Positions 40,445-42,747 of a DNA stretch of 42,747 bases are shown here, piece after piece. The notes beneath the pieces are model-generated. The model was not told where the DNA came from and did no database searches. It saw only the letters and a list, made by a program, of their open reading frames with translations. The position numbers and the translations under genes are program-made. The number at the start of each line of letters is the position of its first letter. The stretch's first letter is position 1. This DNA is from Pseudomonas putida W15Oct28 (GTDB taxonomy: Bacteria > Pseudomonadota > Gammaproteobacteria > Pseudomonadales > Pseudomonadaceae): assembly GCF_000708715.2 (NCBI RefSeq), contig NZ_JENB01000045.1, positions 63,733-106,479 of the forward strand, given 5' to 3'.

Positions 40445-40456
40445 TTCGGGATTGCC

Positions 40457-40561
40457 GGGGCCGCTTCGCGGCCCATTCGCAGCACAAGGCTGCTCCTACA
40501 GGTGTTATGCAATCCCCTGTAGGAGCAGCCTTGTGCTGCGAATGGGCTACAAGGCAGCCCC
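40457..40561. repeat. REP pair, type B with ggggc stems
   Basis: ggggccgcttcgcggccc, then cgcagcacaaggctgctcct, and the inverted copy ending tgggctacaaggcagcccc, lie after the GcvR-like gene. They fill the first third of the 334-base gap to rarD. Confidence 0.85.
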
Positions 40562-40593
40562 TTGCGGTTATCCCGATATAACGGGGAAGGCCT

Positions 40594-40602
40594 TGTGGAT
40601 AA
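40594..40602 (-). promoter_or_regulatory. Perfect DnaA box 1
   Basis: TTATCCACA on the minus strand is the strict DnaA-box consensus. It is part of a 12-base direct repeat (TGTGGATAACCT on the plus strand) shared with box 2. DnaA binding is inferred. Confidence 0.5.
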
Positions 40603-40706
40603 CCTGGGGGTGCACCTCTCCAGCCCAGCTATCACGTGCCTTGCAGGTTTTTGATCAAAAAACACCCAAGAATCAGCAGCTTGTGCACAAAGCACGGGGA
40701 CGAGGG

Positions 40707-40715
40707 TGTGGATAA
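40707..40715 (-). promoter_or_regulatory. Perfect DnaA box 2
   Basis: A second TTATCCACA in the same orientation lies 113 bases from box 1. Between them are the palindrome TTTTTGATCAAAAA (40650-40663) and TTGTGCACAA (40681-40690), the latter close to a degenerate box. Confidence 0.5.
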
Positions 40716-40730
40716 CCTTTGGAGATGTCT

Positions 40731-40759
40731 CTGCAGGCCACGAACCGCATGGCCTGCAG
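40731..40759 (+). terminator. Terminator-like hairpin upstream of the rarD 3' end
   Basis: CTGCAGGCCA-cgaaccgca-TGGCCTGCAG is a perfect 10-bp stem followed on the plus strand by acttttggttgtttttt. The T-rich tail suggests termination of plus-strand transcription, perhaps of the GcvR-like gene or of an RNA from the DnaA-box region. In the rarD direction no T-tract follows. Confidence 0.5.
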
Positions 40760-40778
40760 ACTTTTGGTTGTTTTTTGA

Positions 40779-41666
40779 TCAGCTGCGCTTGCGCAAACTC
40801 ATCCACGCATCGACGCTGTAGATCGCCAAGCCTGCCCAGATGAACATGAACGCCACCAAGGTGCTCGAGGACAAATGCTCATCGAACAACAGCACTGCCT
40901 GCAGCAATACCAGCGTCGGCGCCAGGTACTGCAGGAAGCCCAGGGTGGTATACGGCAGGTGCCGGGCCGCAGCGTTGAAGCACACCAGCGGTATCAGCGT
41001 CACTGGCCCCGCAGCCATCAGCCACAGTGCTTCGCTGCTGGTGTAAAACGCCCCCTGGGCACTCATCGCCGATGGGTGCAGCAGCAGCCAGCCAAGGGCC
41101 AGCGGTACCAGCATCCAGGTTTCCACCACCAGGCCCGGCAATGCTGCCACTGGCGCCTGTTTGCGAATCAACCCGTAGAAGCCGAAGCTCAGCGCCAGCA
41201 CCAACGACACCCAGGGCAGGCTACCCACTTGCCACACCTGCTGGGCCACACCCACGGCGGCCATGCCCACTGCCAGCCATTGCAGGCGGCGCAGGCGCTC
41301 GCCAAGAATCAGCATGCCCAGCACCACGTTGATCAGCGGGTTGATGTAGTAACCCAGGCTGGCTTCGAGCATGCGGCCGTTGTTCACCGACCACACATAG
41401 GTCAGCCAGTTACCCGCAATCAATGCCCCGCTCAGCGCCAGGATGCCCAGCCGGCGAGGGTTGTCGCGCAGTTCGCGCCACCAGCCGGGGTGTTTCCACA
41501 CCAGGAGCAGCAGCGAGCCGAACAGCGCCGACCAGAGCACCCGGTGGACAATGATCTCCACCGCCGGGACGCTCTGGATTGCTTTGAAGTACAGGGGGAA
41601 CAGACCCCAGATGATGTAGGCAGTGAGGCCCAAGATGTACCCGCGACGCGGGTTTGCGGCGTGCAT
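40779..41666 (-). CDS. rarD: RarD, EamA-family permease (DMT superfamily)
   Basis: A protein of 295 residues with about ten membrane helices and two EamA repeats. The N-terminus GYILGLTAYIIWGLFPLYFKAI and the GYYINPLINVVLGMLILGERL segment are typical of RarD (chloramphenicol-sensitive protein family). It also has TLGFLQYLAPTLVLLQAVLLF in the second repeat. The substrate is unproven; DMT proteins usually export metabolites or amino acids. ATG 41666 begins the canonical MHAANPRRGY start. It is separated from the downstream-convergent GcvR-like gene by the DnaA-box/REP region. srkA ends about 64 bases upstream on the same strand, so read-through co-transcription is possible. Confidence 0.92.
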   Translation of the reverse strand: MHAANPRRGYILGLTAYIIWGLFPLYFKAIQSVPAVEIIVHRVLWSALFGSLLLLVWKHPGWWRELRDNPRRLGILALSGALIAGNWLTYVWSVNNGRMLEASLGYYINPLINVVLGMLILGERLRRLQWLAVGMAAVGVAQQVWQVGSLPWVSLVLALSFGFYGLIRKQAPVAALPGLVVETWMLVPLALGWLLLHPSAMSAQGAFYTSSEALWLMAAGPVTLIPLVCFNAAARHLPYTTLGFLQYLAPTLVLLQAVLLFDEHLSSSTLVAFMFIWAGLAIYSVDAWMSLRKRS

Positions 41667-41730
41667 GCAGAATCCTTGCTTAGGTAGCTAAATAAAGCGA
41701 CGCCTATTGTAGACAGAGGCAGGCATGCTT

Positions 41731-42705
41731 CTAGAACAATTTCAGCGGTGCTTCATCCAGTGCGGCCATCTGCTCGCGCAGGGCGAGAATCTGGTCGCCC
41801 CAGTAGCGGGGTTGGCCGAACCACGGGAAGCTGGGCGGGAACGCCGGGTCGCTCCAGCGCCTTGCCAGCCATGCGCTGTAGTGCAACTGGCGCAGGGCGC
41901 GCAGGGGTTCGATCAGGGCCAGTTCGCGCGGGTCGAAGTCGTGGAACTCGTTATAGCCGTCGATCAGCTCGGCCAGTTGCCCCAGGCGCTCCTCGCGGCT
42001 GCCGGCCAGCATCATCCACAGGTCTTGCACCGCCGGGCCCATGCGGCAGTCGTCGAGGTCGACCACGTGGTACACCTCGTCACGGTGCATCAGGTTGCCG
42101 GGGTGCAGGTCGCCATGCAGGCGGATGAGCTGGTGCGGTGTGCGGGCGTAGATATCCTCGACACGTTTTAGCAGGTCGCGGGCCACGGACTCGAAGGCCG
42201 GCAACAGTTCGCGGGGGACAAAACCACCTTCCAGCAGGGTGTTCAGCGAGGCATGGCCGAAGTTGTCCACAGCCAGGGCTTCACGGTGCTCGAACGGTTT
42301 GGTGGCGCCCACGGCATGCAGGCGGCCGAGCAACTGGCCAAGGCGGTAGAGCTGGTCGAGGTTGCCCGGCTCCGGGGCGTGGCCGCCCCGGCGGGGGAAC
42401 AGGGTGAAACGGAAGCCCTGGTGTTCGAACAGGGTGCGGCCTTCGTGCTGCATTGGCGCAACCACCGGCACTTCGCAGTCGGCGAGTTCTGCGGTGAAGG
42501 CGTGTTCTTCGAGGATGGCCGCATCGCTCCAGCGGCCTGGGCGGTAGAACTTGGCGATCAGCGGCTGAGCGTCTTCGATGCCCACCTGATAGACGCGGTT
42601 CTCGTAGCTGTTCAGTGCCAGCACCCGTGCATCGCTGAGAAAGCCGATGCTTTCCACGGCGTCCAGGACCAGGTCGGGGGTGAGGGTGTCGAAGGGGTGG
42701 GACAT
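41731..42705 (-). CDS. srkA: Stress response kinase A (YihE/SrkA, Ser/Thr protein kinase)
   Basis: SrkA-type protein kinase of 324 residues with a choline-kinase-like fold. LNSYENRVYQVGIED begins the nucleotide-binding lobe, with AKFYRPGRW supplying the Lys (Lys52). RLHGDLHPGNLM gives the catalytic Asp199 and VVDLDDCRMG the metal-binding Asp near 216. In E. coli the enzyme dampens MazEF-linked death and Cpx-related envelope stress. The usual dsbA partner is not seen next to it within the window. ATG 42705 is followed by the standard MSHPFDTLTPD. The remaining 42 bases to the window end show only upstream DNA. Confidence 0.93.
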   Translation of the reverse strand: MSHPFDTLTPDLVLDAVESIGFLSDARVLALNSYENRVYQVGIEDAQPLIAKFYRPGRWSDAAILEEHAFTAELADCEVPVVAPMQHEGRTLFEHQGFRFTLFPRRGGHAPEPGNLDQLYRLGQLLGRLHAVGATKPFEHREALAVDNFGHASLNTLLEGGFVPRELLPAFESVARDLLKRVEDIYARTPHQLIRLHGDLHPGNLMHRDEVYHVVDLDDCRMGPAVQDLWMMLAGSREERLGQLAELIDGYNEFHDFDPRELALIEPLRALRQLHYSAWLARRWSDPAFPPSFPWFGQPRYWGDQILALREQMAALDEAPLKLF

Positions 42706-42747
42706 GGTGACTCCGGGGGTAGGCAGCGTGGGGCCATGGTACAGCGT

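Overview
The window looks like chromosomal DNA of a fluorescent Pseudomonas of the P. putida group. The evidence is high GC, strong GC3 codon bias, many Pseudomonas-type REP palindromes between genes, and a gene order (msrA, dipA, aceF-aceE, glnE, waaFCGP-wapPQ) that I recall from P. aeruginosa and P. putida. This assignment rests on memory of those genomes, not on a search.

Layout. (1) At 1-175 lies the edge of an insertion sequence: the first 31 codons of an IS481-like transposase and tandem end repeats, stopping almost exactly where a REP begins. (2) At 281-5699 are a YihG-type acyltransferase (-), an exported retropepsin-like 'Zn-protease' family protein (+) and the creBCD envelope-stress locus (+). 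(3) At 5850-12031, all minus strand, are msrA-GST, the c-di-GMP phosphodiesterase dipA, and aceF; aceE follows to 14690, completing the pyruvate dehydrogenase E1-E2 operon. (4) A 383-bp divergent region (14691-15073) carries two near-identical palindromes and separates aceE from glnE (+). (5) At 18234-25194 a tightly overlapping LPS inner-core operon runs waaF-waaC-waaG-waaP-wapP-wapQ-double kinase, preceded by a strong leader hairpin. (6) A large DUF6543/dermonecrotic-toxin-like protein (25213-27999, -) converges on that operon. (7) At 28067-33628 is a Fur/ECF-controlled siderophore uptake unit on the minus strand: sigma factor, FecR-type anti-sigma, TonB-dependent receptor, PepSY membrane protein and a small membrane protein. 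(8) At 33862-37161 are a DEDDh exonuclease and a cNMP/CBS/DUF294 protein (one operon, -) divergent from an orphan single-domain response regulator (+). (9) At 37299-42705 are glcB (-), a GcvR-like two-ACT-domain protein (+), rarD (-) and srkA (-).

Gaps over 300 bp. 10037-10396 holds a REP pair and two hairpins ending aceF. 14691-15073 holds the paired operators. 39477-39925 holds glcB/gcvR-like promoter DNA, a related split palindrome and a hairpin. 40445-40778 holds a REP pair, two perfect DnaA boxes and a terminator-like hairpin. I saw no tRNA, rRNA or CRISPR array.

How the parts fit. Most of the window is core housekeeping: acetyl-CoA supply and use (aceEF, glcB), nitrogen control (glnE), LPS core assembly and phosphorylation, and envelope and oxidative stress responses. 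The less ordinary parts are the toxin-like protein beside the LPS operon, the paired palindromes shared in motif by aceE and glcB, the DnaA-box cluster before rarD, and the IS end abutting a REP.
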